A model generated the notes under the pieces. The model was not told the origin of the DNA and made no database searches. It saw only the letters and a list, made by a program, of their open reading frames with translations. Shown here piece by piece: positions 45,764 to 54,144 of a DNA stretch of 64,000 nt (position 1 is its first letter; the number at the start of each line of letters is the position of its first letter). Position numbers and translations under genes: made by a program. The stretch spans positions 744,001-808,000 of the forward strand of contig NZ_CP071597.1 in NCBI RefSeq assembly GCF_017357405.1, written 5' to 3'. Origin of the DNA: Halomontanus rarus. Lineage in GTDB: Archaea; Halobacteriota; Halobacteria; Halobacteriales; Natrialbaceae.

Positions 45764-46741
45764 TCAGCGATCGGTCGGTCCGTCGAGCGTTATCTGCGGG
45801 CCGATAAGTGCCGATTGCAGGTCCACGTCCTGAACGTCGGCTCCAGTGGCGACGATCGATCGCTCGAGCGTACAGTCGACGATAGTGGCGTCCGGAAAGA
45901 CGACGCTGTCGCGGACGGTCGCGTTCTCGACGTGTGCGCCTTCCATAATGTAGACGTTCGCGCCGATCGTGGTTCCCTCGACCGTCGCGTCGGGATGGAT
46001 GGACCTGTCGCCGTCGAGTTTCCACGCGACCGCATCGAGGTAACTTTCGGGCGTGCCAATATCGAACCAGGCGCCATCGAACGTGAACGCGTCGACGCGG
46101 TCGCGCTCGACGAGCCACTGGATGAACCACCCCGGTTCGTCGGGGTTGTTCTCCGCTCCGAGGTACGTCTCGAGCAAGTCGAGGTCGGCCGCACGGAACC
46201 CGTAGCAGGCGACCGAGACGAGCGTGCTCGGTGGGTCCTCGGGTTTCTCCTGGAAGGCGCGGATTTCGTGGTCGTCGCCGATCCCGAGGACGCCATACGA
46301 TGTCGCGCGGTCGTAGTCACCGACGTCGTACGCGGCGAGTATCGGGCGCTCTCGTTCGTCGAAGTAGTCGATAAACTCGCTTACGTCGAAGCTGATGAGG
46401 TTGTCACCCGCAATGATGAGCGTGTCGTCTTCGAGCCCCTCGCGGTCGACGAGCTGGGCGAGCGCGCCGATGACGCCGAACTTCTCGTCCTCGCCGCTCG
46501 TCTCCTCGATTGAGAGCTGGGTCTTCTCGTAGCGTTGGGCCTCGAGGTGCTCCTCGAAATCATCCGCGAAGCGTTCGTTTGTCGAGATGTAGACGTCTTC
46601 GATCCGGGCGTTGGACTCGAGGTCCTCGAGGACGTCGTCGATGACCGTAGTGTTACCGACCGGGAGGAACATCTTCGGTCGCTCTTTCGTGATCGGCCAC
46701 AGACGCGTGGCGTATCCCCCTGCCAGTACGATGGCATCCAT
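45764..46741 (-). CDS. Sugar-1-phosphate nucleotidyltransferase
   Basis: A 325-residue protein. The signature MDAIVLAGGYATRLWPITKE plus RPKMFLPVGN binds nucleotide; IIAGDNLISFD supplies a metal-binding Asp, and GVLGIGDDHEIRAFQEKP and FDIGTPESYLDA complete the fold. The last 75 residues form a left-handed beta-helix (IHPDATVEGTTIGANVYIME). It should activate a sugar phosphate, most likely glucose-1-phosphate to UDP- or dTDP-glucose, for surface glycan assembly, like AglF of Haloferax. The start follows an ACAATATGAG stretch, suggesting a short leader. It is intact, unlike the related pseudogene at 37577. Confidence 0.88.
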   Translation of the reverse strand: MDAIVLAGGYATRLWPITKERPKMFLPVGNTTVIDDVLEDLESNARIEDVYISTNERFADDFEEHLEAQRYEKTQLSIEETSGEDEKFGVIGALAQLVDREGLEDDTLIIAGDNLISFDVSEFIDYFDERERPILAAYDVGDYDRATSYGVLGIGDDHEIRAFQEKPEDPPSTLVSVACYGFRAADLDLLETYLGAENNPDEPGWFIQWLVERDRVDAFTFDGAWFDIGTPESYLDAVAWKLDGDRSIHPDATVEGTTIGANVYIMEGAHVENATVRDSVVFPDATIVDCTLERSIVATGADVQDVDLQSALIGPQITLDGPTDR

Positions 46742-47746
46742 GTGATTCGCATCTCATATTGTACAGAAAACAGTTTGCTTTCGGGTGTGAGATTTCCGCC
46801 CGATCGCAGTCCAGGGACCTCGAGAGCGCAGGTACGGTCCTGAGATGAGGGGTCTCGAGAACGATTGGCCACCAGGTTCTCACACGGTGTGAGCCAGATA
46901 CCGCTTACGAGAGGAGACTGTGGCCGTCCATCTCAGTGGGGTCTGTCTCGATCTCCATCAGATCGAGTATCGTCGGCGTGATATCGAACAGATCGGCGTC
47001 CGACAGCTCGAGGGTGTCGTTAGTCGAGAACAAGCACGCATTGTCGAACTTGTGCATTCCGTTCCGCGGGCCTTCGGTGAAGACGGCGTCCTTCCCTTTG
47101 AAGCCGGCCTTGAGATCGAAGCCGTCAGCGGGAATGATGACGAGATCGGGCGCGATCTCCGTCTGAGGGCCCTCGAACGCGTCTTCACCTTTCACGATCC
47201 GCTGGCAGACGGTGCGACCGTCGGGGCCGGTGAGCTGTTCGAGCTCGGCGATCAATTCCTCTCGGACGGTTTCGTAGTCGGATTCGGGAACGGATCCATC
47301 GGGTTCGCGGCCGTCGAGGTTGAGGAAGAGCCGGCCCGGAATGAGCGAGTACGCGCGCGTGTCCGCGCTGATATCGGCCAGTTCCTCGTGGTCTGCCGTT
47401 GCATACGAGAGCCAGCCGTTGTCGGCGAGCCACTGGTTGACGTTGACCTCGTACTCGAGGTGCGTGAAGCCGTGATCGGAGGCGACCACGAACGTCGTGT
47501 CATCAGCCAGGTTTTCCCGGATGTCCCCGATGTACGCGTCGAGCGTCCGATAGAACTCGAGAAACTCCTCTTTGTACTCGCCGTCGGTCGCATAGTCGCC
47601 GAACAGGAAGTGATACAAAACGATAGCGCATACCCGCGTCTTTAGGCGCGGGTCGAGTGGTAGGCATAGTTTATCAACCACCGTAAACCAGCCGCCCTAA
47701 TTTCCCAACCGAAGTGTTTAAGTTAACACAAAGTATAAATGCTGGC

Positions 47747-47893
47747 ATGGAGGGCCGCTTCGAAATCAACGGCCACGAAGTCATCGAGGGCGAGGTCAAA
47801 CCCACCGGTAACGGCGCACACGTCCTCGTCCCCAAAGCCTGGTGCGGAGCCGACGTCAAAATCGTCCGCACCAGTCACCCCAACGAGGAATAA
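47747..47893 (+). CDS. DUF2080 transposon-associated protein
   Basis: A 48-residue protein: MEGRFEINGHEVIEGEVKPT, then GNGAHVLVPKAWCGADVKIV. It is a small beta-rich, AbrB-like family usually found directly before haloarchaeal tnpB. It ends three bases before the tnpB ATG, so the two are cotranscribed. It may regulate the element or bind its ends; this has not been shown. Confidence 0.75.
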   Translation: MEGRFEINGHEVIEGEVKPTGNGAHVLVPKAWCGADVKIVRTSHPNEE

Positions 47894-47896
47894 CTT

Positions 47897-49081
47897 ATGG
47901 ACGGTCTCACGGAGACACTCACGCTCAAACTCGTCAGCCCTAACGCACACAAAGAGAGCAAACTCCGTGAAACCAAAGACGAATACCAACTCGCACTCCA
48001 CGACGCGTTCACCCAAAACTGCGACACGCAAGGCAAAGCCAACGACGTAGTCGTCGAATACGACTTATCCGGCTACGCGAAAAACGCGTTGAAACAATAT
48101 GTTCCCAACCTCCTCGACGGCGATACCTATGGGGCGAAAGAACTCCGTGACGGAGACCACCCTGTGCGATTCACGAACGCAGGTCCAAAACTCGACCACA
48201 AGCCACAGAATGCCATCGAGTGGTACGTGAAAATCCCACACCACGAAGACTACCACTTGTGGCTCCCCGCACAACCCAGATCGAATCAGAGGGAGTGGCT
48301 CGAAGCCTTGTATCATGGGGACGCTAAAATGGGTGAGTGTCAACTCATCAAGCGTGACGGCGAGTGGTATTTCCATGTGAGTACGACGATGGAAGTCGAA
48401 CAGTCCAGTTCGGTGTCTGTTGCGGAGCAGACGCCGATTGGAGTGGATATCGGGGAAGCTGCGTTAGCTACGGTGTGTCACCGTACTGAGTGCGACTCTC
48501 CGGCCAATCCAACACTCTGGAGCAGCGAAGGCAGAGAAGTCCGACGGCTCCGCGAAACCTACTTCAGCGCCGTCAAACGACTCCAAGAACGCGATAGCGA
48601 ACGTCTCGCTGAAGAGTACGGCGACGAACTCTGGACGCGAATCGACGATATTCTCCACACTGTCTCGAGTGACATCGTCGAGTACGCCCAGCAGGTTGAC
48701 AATCCCTTACTTGTTATCGAGGACTTGATACACATCCGAGAGAACATGGATTACGGTGGATTCATAAATCGGCGTTTGCACGGGTGGGCGTTCGCGAAAC
48801 TCCACGCACAAATCACGTACAAAGCGAAGGAACGCGGTATCCCAGTGGAAACCGTTGACCCTGCGTATACGTCGAAGGGGTGCCACGCGTGTGGTGAGCA
48901 TGGATACCGTCCGCGACAAGCGGTGTTCACGTGTTCGAACGCGGAGTGTTGGGTTGGCGAGTATCAGGCGGATTTAAACGCCGCACTCAACTTAATTGAG
49001 AGATACTACGCCAGTTGTGAGAGCCACGTCCGAACAGACTCGGAGTTTTCATCCGACGAGAAGGAGGCGGCAGTGACATGA
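47897..49081 (+). CDS. tnpB: TnpB RNA-guided nuclease
   Basis: A protein of 394 residues, the usual TnpB length. The RuvC-like site is complete by sequence: Asp184 in GVDIGEAALA, Glu275 in LLVIEDL and Asp359 in ADLNAALNL. The zinc knuckle is Cys329/Cys332 and Cys346/Cys351. TnpB is an RNA-guided DNA nuclease that uses a right-end RNA to cut empty target sites, which helps such elements persist. The N-terminal half contains the WED/REC-like region (YEYDLSGYA-type and WLPAQPRSNQ). It is intact, so nuclease activity is plausible. Confidence 0.93.
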   Translation: MDGLTETLTLKLVSPNAHKESKLRETKDEYQLALHDAFTQNCDTQGKANDVVVEYDLSGYAKNALKQYVPNLLDGDTYGAKELRDGDHPVRFTNAGPKLDHKPQNAIEWYVKIPHHEDYHLWLPAQPRSNQREWLEALYHGDAKMGECQLIKRDGEWYFHVSTTMEVEQSSSVSVAEQTPIGVDIGEAALATVCHRTECDSPANPTLWSSEGREVRRLRETYFSAVKRLQERDSERLAEEYGDELWTRIDDILHTVSSDIVEYAQQVDNPLLVIEDLIHIRENMDYGGFINRRLHGWAFAKLHAQITYKAKERGIPVETVDPAYTSKGCHACGEHGYRPRQAVFTCSNAECWVGEYQADLNAALNLIERYYASCESHVRTDSEFSSDEKEAAVT

Positions 49082-49276
49082 CTGGCGACGGGGCGTGTTT
49101 GACCGCGCCACAAGACACTCACACTGACACGAACTCTAGCACCCAGTGGTTAGGCTCTGCGGGGAGGGAGTGGTTGACGTGTGAACGTATGCGTCTTGAA
49201 ACCTTAAACGCGTAACAGCAGCGACGCGGAAATCCCATGGTGGGATCCCACGGCCTGAAGGCCGTGGAGGAGGTCA
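49082..49276 (+). ncRNA. Predicted right-end omega RNA (reRNA) of the TnpB element
   Basis: The untranslated 3' end from the tnpB stop to the right boundary holds two hairpins and a short AT-poor tract, the position of the TnpB guide scaffold. The RNA may begin within tnpB. If it reads through the boundary, its guide would start at 49277 with ATCACCCGGTCCGTGGTCAT, which is the interrupted phosphodiesterase gene. Inferred from the family; no promoter was identified. Confidence 0.55.
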
Positions 49277-50129
49277 ATCACCCGGTCCGTGGTCATGAAG
49301 ACACCGAAGAACAGGTCCCAATCGTCCTGGGCGAGGTACTGCACAAAGGTCTTGTACCGAGCCTCGAGCGTTTTCCTGGCGTTGTCGATGAACGCCTGTT
49401 TGTCGTCGTCGTGTCCGAGCTGTGCGTTTACGTCGATCCGGTAGTCGAGGTTCTCGAGTGTCTGCTGGAGTTCCGTACTACTCGTGGCGTCTTCGACGGA
49501 GGGAGACAGGAACCCCGAGACGTGTCGTTGAATCCGCGGTGATGGCGGGAACGTGACCGGGACGTTGAACACGGAAGTGTTCCGGCCGTTCGCCGTCACG
49601 AGATCCCAGATACGGTCGGCTTGGACGTGGCTTCCCATCGGAACGTACGTCTCGTATGAATCCGACTTGCGATCTTGGAAGCCATACACACCGGTTTGGC
49701 CGGGATTCTTGCCGGTGGTGAGACTCGGCCAACAGGCGCTCGATTCCGGCGGGACGATACTCGAGATCTGCCCGCCACTGCCCTCCTCTGCGATCGCAGT
49801 CAGGTTCGGAAAGACGTCCGGATGTCGTTCGATGAGGTCGTATGGGACCCCGTCGATCCCAAGAAAGACGACTCGGTGACGGAACTGCCGCGAATTCGGT
49901 CGAATAAACCCATGACAGGGGAAGTATTCTGGACCGAGAAAGCCCTTCGGATATTTCGCTTCTCTGTTGCCCGGTGATTCAATCACCGACCGATGCGTTC
50001 GGGCTCTCGCGTGCACTCGGTGCTGGTCGCGAGGCCTCTGGGGACATGATTACGTCTCGGTGTCTCTCAATTCTCGTCTAGGTTCCTCTGACTCGCCACG
50101 AAGGGGAGCCAGGTGCTTCTTCATAGCTC

Positions 50130-50365
50130 TCACGGCGGACATCCTGACCCTTGATGGCTTTGAGAGAACGGAGCCGAGAAGAGCCAGTGGCGACACGGCC
50201 GCCCAGCTGGCCGCTGCCGTTCCGGAATCCGTCGATGGCGACTCCACTGCTGGGGACGGGGAGGACCCGTCTCTCCAGTATAGGATGAAAAGGCGGTCGA
50301 CGTCACACGGATGGGCCTCGAGGCGTCCAAACTCGACGGCGTGATCGTCGTGGCGACCCGCTGAG
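50130..50365 (+). pseudogene. Possible frameshifted gene remnant
   Basis: Two neighbouring plus-strand frames read like coding sequence: TADILTLDGFERTEPRRASG, then DTAAQLAAAVPESVDGDSTA at about 50135-50275, and DEKAVDVTRMGLEASKLDGV, then IVVATR and a stop near 50365. Their third positions are GC-rich. Together they look like a broken small gene. Function unknown; 50366-50799 has nothing further. Confidence 0.3.
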
Positions 50366-50799
50366 TCGAACGAGAGTAAAAGATGTGATTACTCACGGAA
50401 CTCACTCCATAGCAGTCAGCTCTGCGCTGCCCACGATGTGACAGAACAGATCTGTACCGCGTCTATCACCACTCCTAAATACCACTACTATTGGAGGCAT
50501 TCGTGTCCAGAAATCGTCTGTGCGAACAGTCTCTGAAAACAATCTATTTCTAAGCGCGTCATCGACTCGAAGGTGGTATATAAAAGGCTATCGCCCAATA
50601 ATTTTGGGATTAGTGGAGAGAGGATAGAGATGGTTTATGAGTGACATCCCTGTCTGAGACTCTTGGGATTCGATATGGAACGGACGCCAGCTGCCATCAA
50701 CGACGGGCGCGTCACACGATTGCGCTCTCAGTCTACTGGAATCGATGCACACGAACGGGGGCATCGCGGATGCTCTGTGCGGACCCACTCACGTCACCC

Positions 50800-52068
50800 A
50801 TGAGTTCAGATTCCGAGCCGTCGACACAGGACGGGCGTACAGCTACTGACCACCCGAGACCGGATAGCGGCCCACAGCCCCACGTCCCCGGCCAGTCGAC
50901 GACAGCGTCGCACCCTGCCGATGAGTTGCTGCTCGAGGCTGACAGCAACGCCACACCACATCTCAGTGTCGTGTTGCCGACGCTGAACGAGGAAGCGGGC
51001 GTCGGCGAGTGTCTCGAGCGCGCGAAGAACGCCATCGCCGAACTGGGTGTGCCCGCCGAAATCATCCTCAGCGACAGTTCGACCGACCGCACGCCCGAGA
51101 TTGGCCGGGAGATGGGCGCGATCGTCGTCGAACCCGACAGGAAGGGCTACGGCTACGCCTACCGCTACGCCTTCGACCGGGCGCGCGGCGACTACCTCGT
51201 CATGGGGGATGCGGACACGACGTACGACTTCGAGCAGATTCCGCGCCTCCTCGATTACCTCCGTGAGGCGGACGCAGATATGGTCATGGGGAGTCGGTTA
51301 GACGGCAAGATCTCCCCCGGGGCGATGCCAGCGTTGCACCAGTACGTCGGCAATCCACTCCTGACGACGTTCCTGAACGTGTTCTACGGTGCTGGCGTTA
51401 GCGACGCCCACAGCGGCTTCCGCATCATCAGGCGAGAGGCCTACGAGTCGATGACGTTGACATCGACCGGGATGGAGTTCGCTTCGGAGATGATCATGGA
51501 AGCCGGCGCTCAGGACCTCGATATCGTCGAAGTGCCGATCGTCTACCACGAACGCGAGGGCGAGGAAACGCTCGAGAGTTTCAGCGATGGCTGGCGCCAC
51601 GTCCGGTTCATGCTGGTCAACGCCCCCGGCTACCTGTTCTCGGTGCCCGGCCTAGTGTTGAGTGGACTCGGCCTGGCAGTGATGGGAGTTGCCGCCAGTG
51701 GCGTGTCAGTCGGTGGGGTGAATCCTGGACTCCACTCGATGATCGCCGGCAGTCTGCTGACGATCGTCGGCTACCAGATCGGCACGCTGGGGATTTTCGC
51801 GGCGGTCTCGAGCGATCCGATCCAGCAACTCGAGGACCCGATTACGACGTGGGCGACCGACTCGTTCTCGCTCGAGCACGGGGCGACCGCCGGGGTGCTT
51901 GTCTTTACCGCCGGTGGTGGCTACGCCGGGCTATTAGTGTCGCAGTGGCTCTCGAGCGGGGTCGGGTCGGTAGCGTTCACGATGGAGGCGCTCGTCGCGT
52001 TCACGGCGATCGTGATCGGGATTCAGACCGTGTTCTCGTCCTTTTACCTGAGTGCCGTGTCCGACTGA
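50800..52068 (+). CDS. DPM1-like family 2 glycosyltransferase with membrane tail
   Basis: A protein of 422 residues. Residues about 50-290 form a GT-A fold: HLSVVLPTLNEEAGVGECLE, ILSDSSTDRTPEIGREMGAI and the metal-binding GDADTTYDFEQIPRLLDYL (DxD). GSRLDGKISPGAMPALHQYV is typical of dolichyl-phosphate mannose or glucose synthases. The last 150 residues hold about four transmembrane helices. It probably charges dolichol phosphate with a hexose for N-glycosylation, like AglJ or AglD, but the sugar is unknown. The ATG at 50800 is preferred over the GTG at 50641 because the upstream stretch reads as non-coding. Confidence 0.85.
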   Translation: MSSDSEPSTQDGRTATDHPRPDSGPQPHVPGQSTTASHPADELLLEADSNATPHLSVVLPTLNEEAGVGECLERAKNAIAELGVPAEIILSDSSTDRTPEIGREMGAIVVEPDRKGYGYAYRYAFDRARGDYLVMGDADTTYDFEQIPRLLDYLREADADMVMGSRLDGKISPGAMPALHQYVGNPLLTTFLNVFYGAGVSDAHSGFRIIRREAYESMTLTSTGMEFASEMIMEAGAQDLDIVEVPIVYHEREGEETLESFSDGWRHVRFMLVNAPGYLFSVPGLVLSGLGLAVMGVAASGVSVGGVNPGLHSMIAGSLLTIVGYQIGTLGIFAAVSSDPIQQLEDPITTWATDSFSLEHGATAGVLVFTAGGGYAGLLVSQWLSSGVGSVAFTMEALVAFTAIVIGIQTVFSSFYLSAVSD

Positions 52069-52697
52069 CGGGATCGGGACCGCGACGGGGTGGGGGGGGG
52101 GAATCGGTGCCATCCCCGAGCTGTCCGCGGGACGGGCGACGTCTCGCATCGATCGGTGGTCGACACCGCTGTCACCGATGCCGTCGAGCGGGTTCGATTT
52201 CTATCGTTCGATCACTCGGGTTGCGCGTCTGTCACTACTGGTTTCGAGATCACATCTCGAACCGAACCCAGTTCTGTCCCACTTGGTGCCGGTCTGCCCG
52301 ATCGCAGTCTGGGAGGCTTCGAGAGCATGATGAACGATACGGTCCCAGTCGTACCATGCGGCTGCGTCGATCGGATCACCAGTCGGTCGCCCTCGAACGC
52401 TCGTTCGAGGATAGAGATGATACGAGGTATGGATCGAGAGCCGTCTCGAGCGGGTGCCGAATGCGTTCCGAATCCGTTTCCGCCTAGTACCGTCGCTTGC
52501 GAGCGTCGATTTCGGTCGGAATGTCCGAACCCACATCCGCCAATTCGGTGGCTGGCCCGCTTCCGGTGGCTGTGTGTCCCCGATGATCTCGGTAAGACGT
52601 CAAATGCTCCACTGGCGACGTCCCGGTAACCGCGGCACGGCTCAGGTCCCAGCCGAGACAGTGCGATTATGTATCGGGGCGTGAAACGAATGGGGTG
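52069..52697. other. Intergenic with a 10-base G run
   Basis: About 630 bases with no convincing gene. A homopolymer of ten G at 52092-52101 follows GGGGT. Overlapping ORFs on both strands read like chance. Confidence 0.4.
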
Positions 52698-53234
52698 ATG
52701 GATCTCCTCACGCATCTTTTCTTACCGATCGCCGTCGTCTACGTGCTTCGACCGGCGTTGTTTGAGCATCCGCTCGCGTTCGGACTGGCCGGCTTCGCAA
52801 TCTTCCCCGATGTGGACAAGCTCGTGCCCGTCCCGGGCGGGTTTCACTCACTGCTGACATTGCTCCCGATCGCGTTGCTCGTAGTCGGTCTCGAGCGACT
52901 GTCCCTCGGGACACGTCGATACGCGCCTGTCGCGATCGCTCTCCTCTATAGCCATTTGTTGCTCGATATCGTCGACGGGAATTTCGTGACGCTCCTTTCC
53001 CCACTTGTCAAAACGGGAATCCAGTTGCAGTATCCTGGTCACGTCGTGTTGGGCGGTGCATGGCCGATCGTGGTTCAGGGTGACTTGCTCTCGCTCGCTG
53101 TTGGGAAGCCACAGCCAGGGTCCGGTGGCCCCGGGACCTATCCGCTCGTCCAGAAGTATGGCGTGCTCTCCGTCCTGGTATTTCTCTCGGTGATTGCCCC
53201 GCGTCTTTCCCGCTCCCCCGAGGCGTCCGAGTGA
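52698..53234 (+). CDS. Membrane-bound metal-dependent hydrolase-like protein
   Basis: A protein of 178 residues with several hydrophobic helices (THLFLPIAVVYVLR; FGLAGFAIFPDVDKLVPV; ALLYSHLLLDIVDGN). The H-x-F/L and SHLLLD motifs, with Asp pairs in helices, resemble the YdjM/DUF457-type membrane metal-dependent hydrolases. The substrate is unknown. ATG at 52698 is used, just after an in-frame GTG at 52695. It ends only four bases before the first direct repeat. Confidence 0.7.
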   Translation: MDLLTHLFLPIAVVYVLRPALFEHPLAFGLAGFAIFPDVDKLVPVPGGFHSLLTLLPIALLVVGLERLSLGTRRYAPVAIALLYSHLLLDIVDGNFVTLLSPLVKTGIQLQYPGHVVLGGAWPIVVQGDLLSLAVGKPQPGSGGPGTYPLVQKYGVLSVLVFLSVIAPRLSRSPEASE

Positions 53235-53237
53235 CTG

Positions 53238-53462
53238 TGAACGCAAACCAAGAGCAGTCATCACCGGCAAGTTGTCGTAAGAAAGTCTATTCGAAATCTG
53301 ATCGGTAGCTGTACCAGCGACTATCGGACCGTCCTCTGTGGACTCTAGACGCATTTTCTGGCAGTGAGCAGCTTTCAGATCGAACTCGAGAAGCTGGCTC
53401 TTGTGAGACATGTCTTAGATGACGTTCCGAAAACCGTTCCATCGGGACGTGCTTGATACAGA
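53238..53462. repeat. Direct repeat copy 1 (225 bp)
   Basis: It begins TGAACGCAAACCAAGAGCAG and ends TGCTTGATACAGA. It is about 85% identical by eye to 55645-55869, in the same orientation. On the minus strand two frames are open in both copies; one shares FDLKAAH, RLESTE, GTATDQIS and VMTALGLR. The source gene, if any, is unrecognised. Confidence 0.75.
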
Positions 53463-53469
53463 CAAAGAA

Positions 53470-54139
53470 AAGATCAATGGACTGCTGCCTGCCACGCCTG
53501 GATGGAACTCGGCGTCTCATATTGTCACAACTGACGATAATTGTGTTATAGGGATTTGGCAGACATCAACAGATAGCACAAACGACGCAGCACCCGGTCA
53601 CCGAGGGGGGCTTACTAACCATTACCCAGATGGAATAAAGATATGGCGACTGACGGGTGATGCTGGCGAAACGATAGAGGAACTGAGCCTCTATGGAAAC
53701 GATGACGACCCATATACAGGTTCGAGTAGTCCCGCAACGAGAAAGCTGATGAACATCCAGACGACAGGTGGAATGCAGCGTTCTATCTCATTGACGGATT
53801 TATTTTGACAGGCACAGTTCTGAGAACCTAAAGTTCAAACTCCGTCGAAATGATGACTCATCAAATACCATATTTGACTGGAAAAACTCGACAGGAGACA
53901 CACTTTACCGACAGCGACTAGATCTCAACGGATTCTGGACGTTGGAAGATGGTACCAACCCAGTCATACAATTGCAAGGAGGGATAATCGCGTTCGATTT
54001 ACTCGTAACGCGCGGTTCGACCCCAAATCATTCCCACCCAATGGACGGGGATGTTGTGTATGCCACCGGGACTAAATGGGTGCCTGGTAGTGGTAAGGGA
54101 TTCTACGGAAGAGAAAATAGAAGTTGGACCAAACTCTGA
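53470..54139 (+). pseudogene. Doubly frameshifted gene of unknown function
   Basis: Three frames in turn read as one protein: NHYPDGIKIWRLTGDAGETI and EELSLYGNDDDPYTG to about 53740, then EKADEHPDDRWNAAFYLIDG to about 53800, then YFDRHSSENLKFKLRRNDDS and HSHPMDGDVVYATGTKWVPG to the stop at 54139. Two single-base lesions fit this. Base composition is AT-richer than the flanks. It ends five bases from the convergent asparagine-synthase-like gene. No family recognised. Confidence 0.55.
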
Positions 54140-54144
54140 AACTC

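Larger units (their letters stand above)
47614..49276 (+). mobile_element. IS1341-type (IS200/IS605 superfamily) TnpB-only element
   Basis: The element is 1663 bp. Its ends are set by the restored host gene and could be off by one or two bases. The left end has a hairpin, ACCCGCG with CGCGGGT (47632-47653). The right end has ATCCCATGGTGGGAT (49232-49246) and a stem-loop CCACGGCCTGAAGGCCGTGG (49248-49267), typical of haloarchaeal IS1341 ends. It encodes DUF2080 and TnpB but no TnpA, so it would need a transposase in trans. There is no target duplication. Confidence 0.88.
46905..49913 (-). pseudogene. Type I phosphodiesterase/nucleotide pyrophosphatase gene split by a TnpB element
   Basis: The N-terminal part lies at about 49277-49913 (VVFLGIDGVPYDLIERHPDV, metal Asp; SSACWPSLTTGKNPGQTGVY, nucleophile region) and the C-terminal part at 46905-47613 (FLFGDYATDGEYKEEFLEFY; VVASDHGFTHLEYEV, metal DH). 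Joining 47613 to 49277 restores TDRVIHFLFGDY, so the element interrupts one codon region without loss. A second lesion lies near the start: the natural ATG at 49913 (MGLFDRIRG) is in a different frame from VVFLGIDG, so a base is missing or gained near 49885. Family members are alkaline-phosphatase-superfamily enzymes often found among agl genes. Confidence 0.85.

Noticed and set aside
52848..53411. Minus-strand ORF of 187 codons spanning repeat copy 1
   Set aside because: Its middle is antisense to the membrane hydrolase. Only the repeat part recurs, so it is not a gene as a whole.
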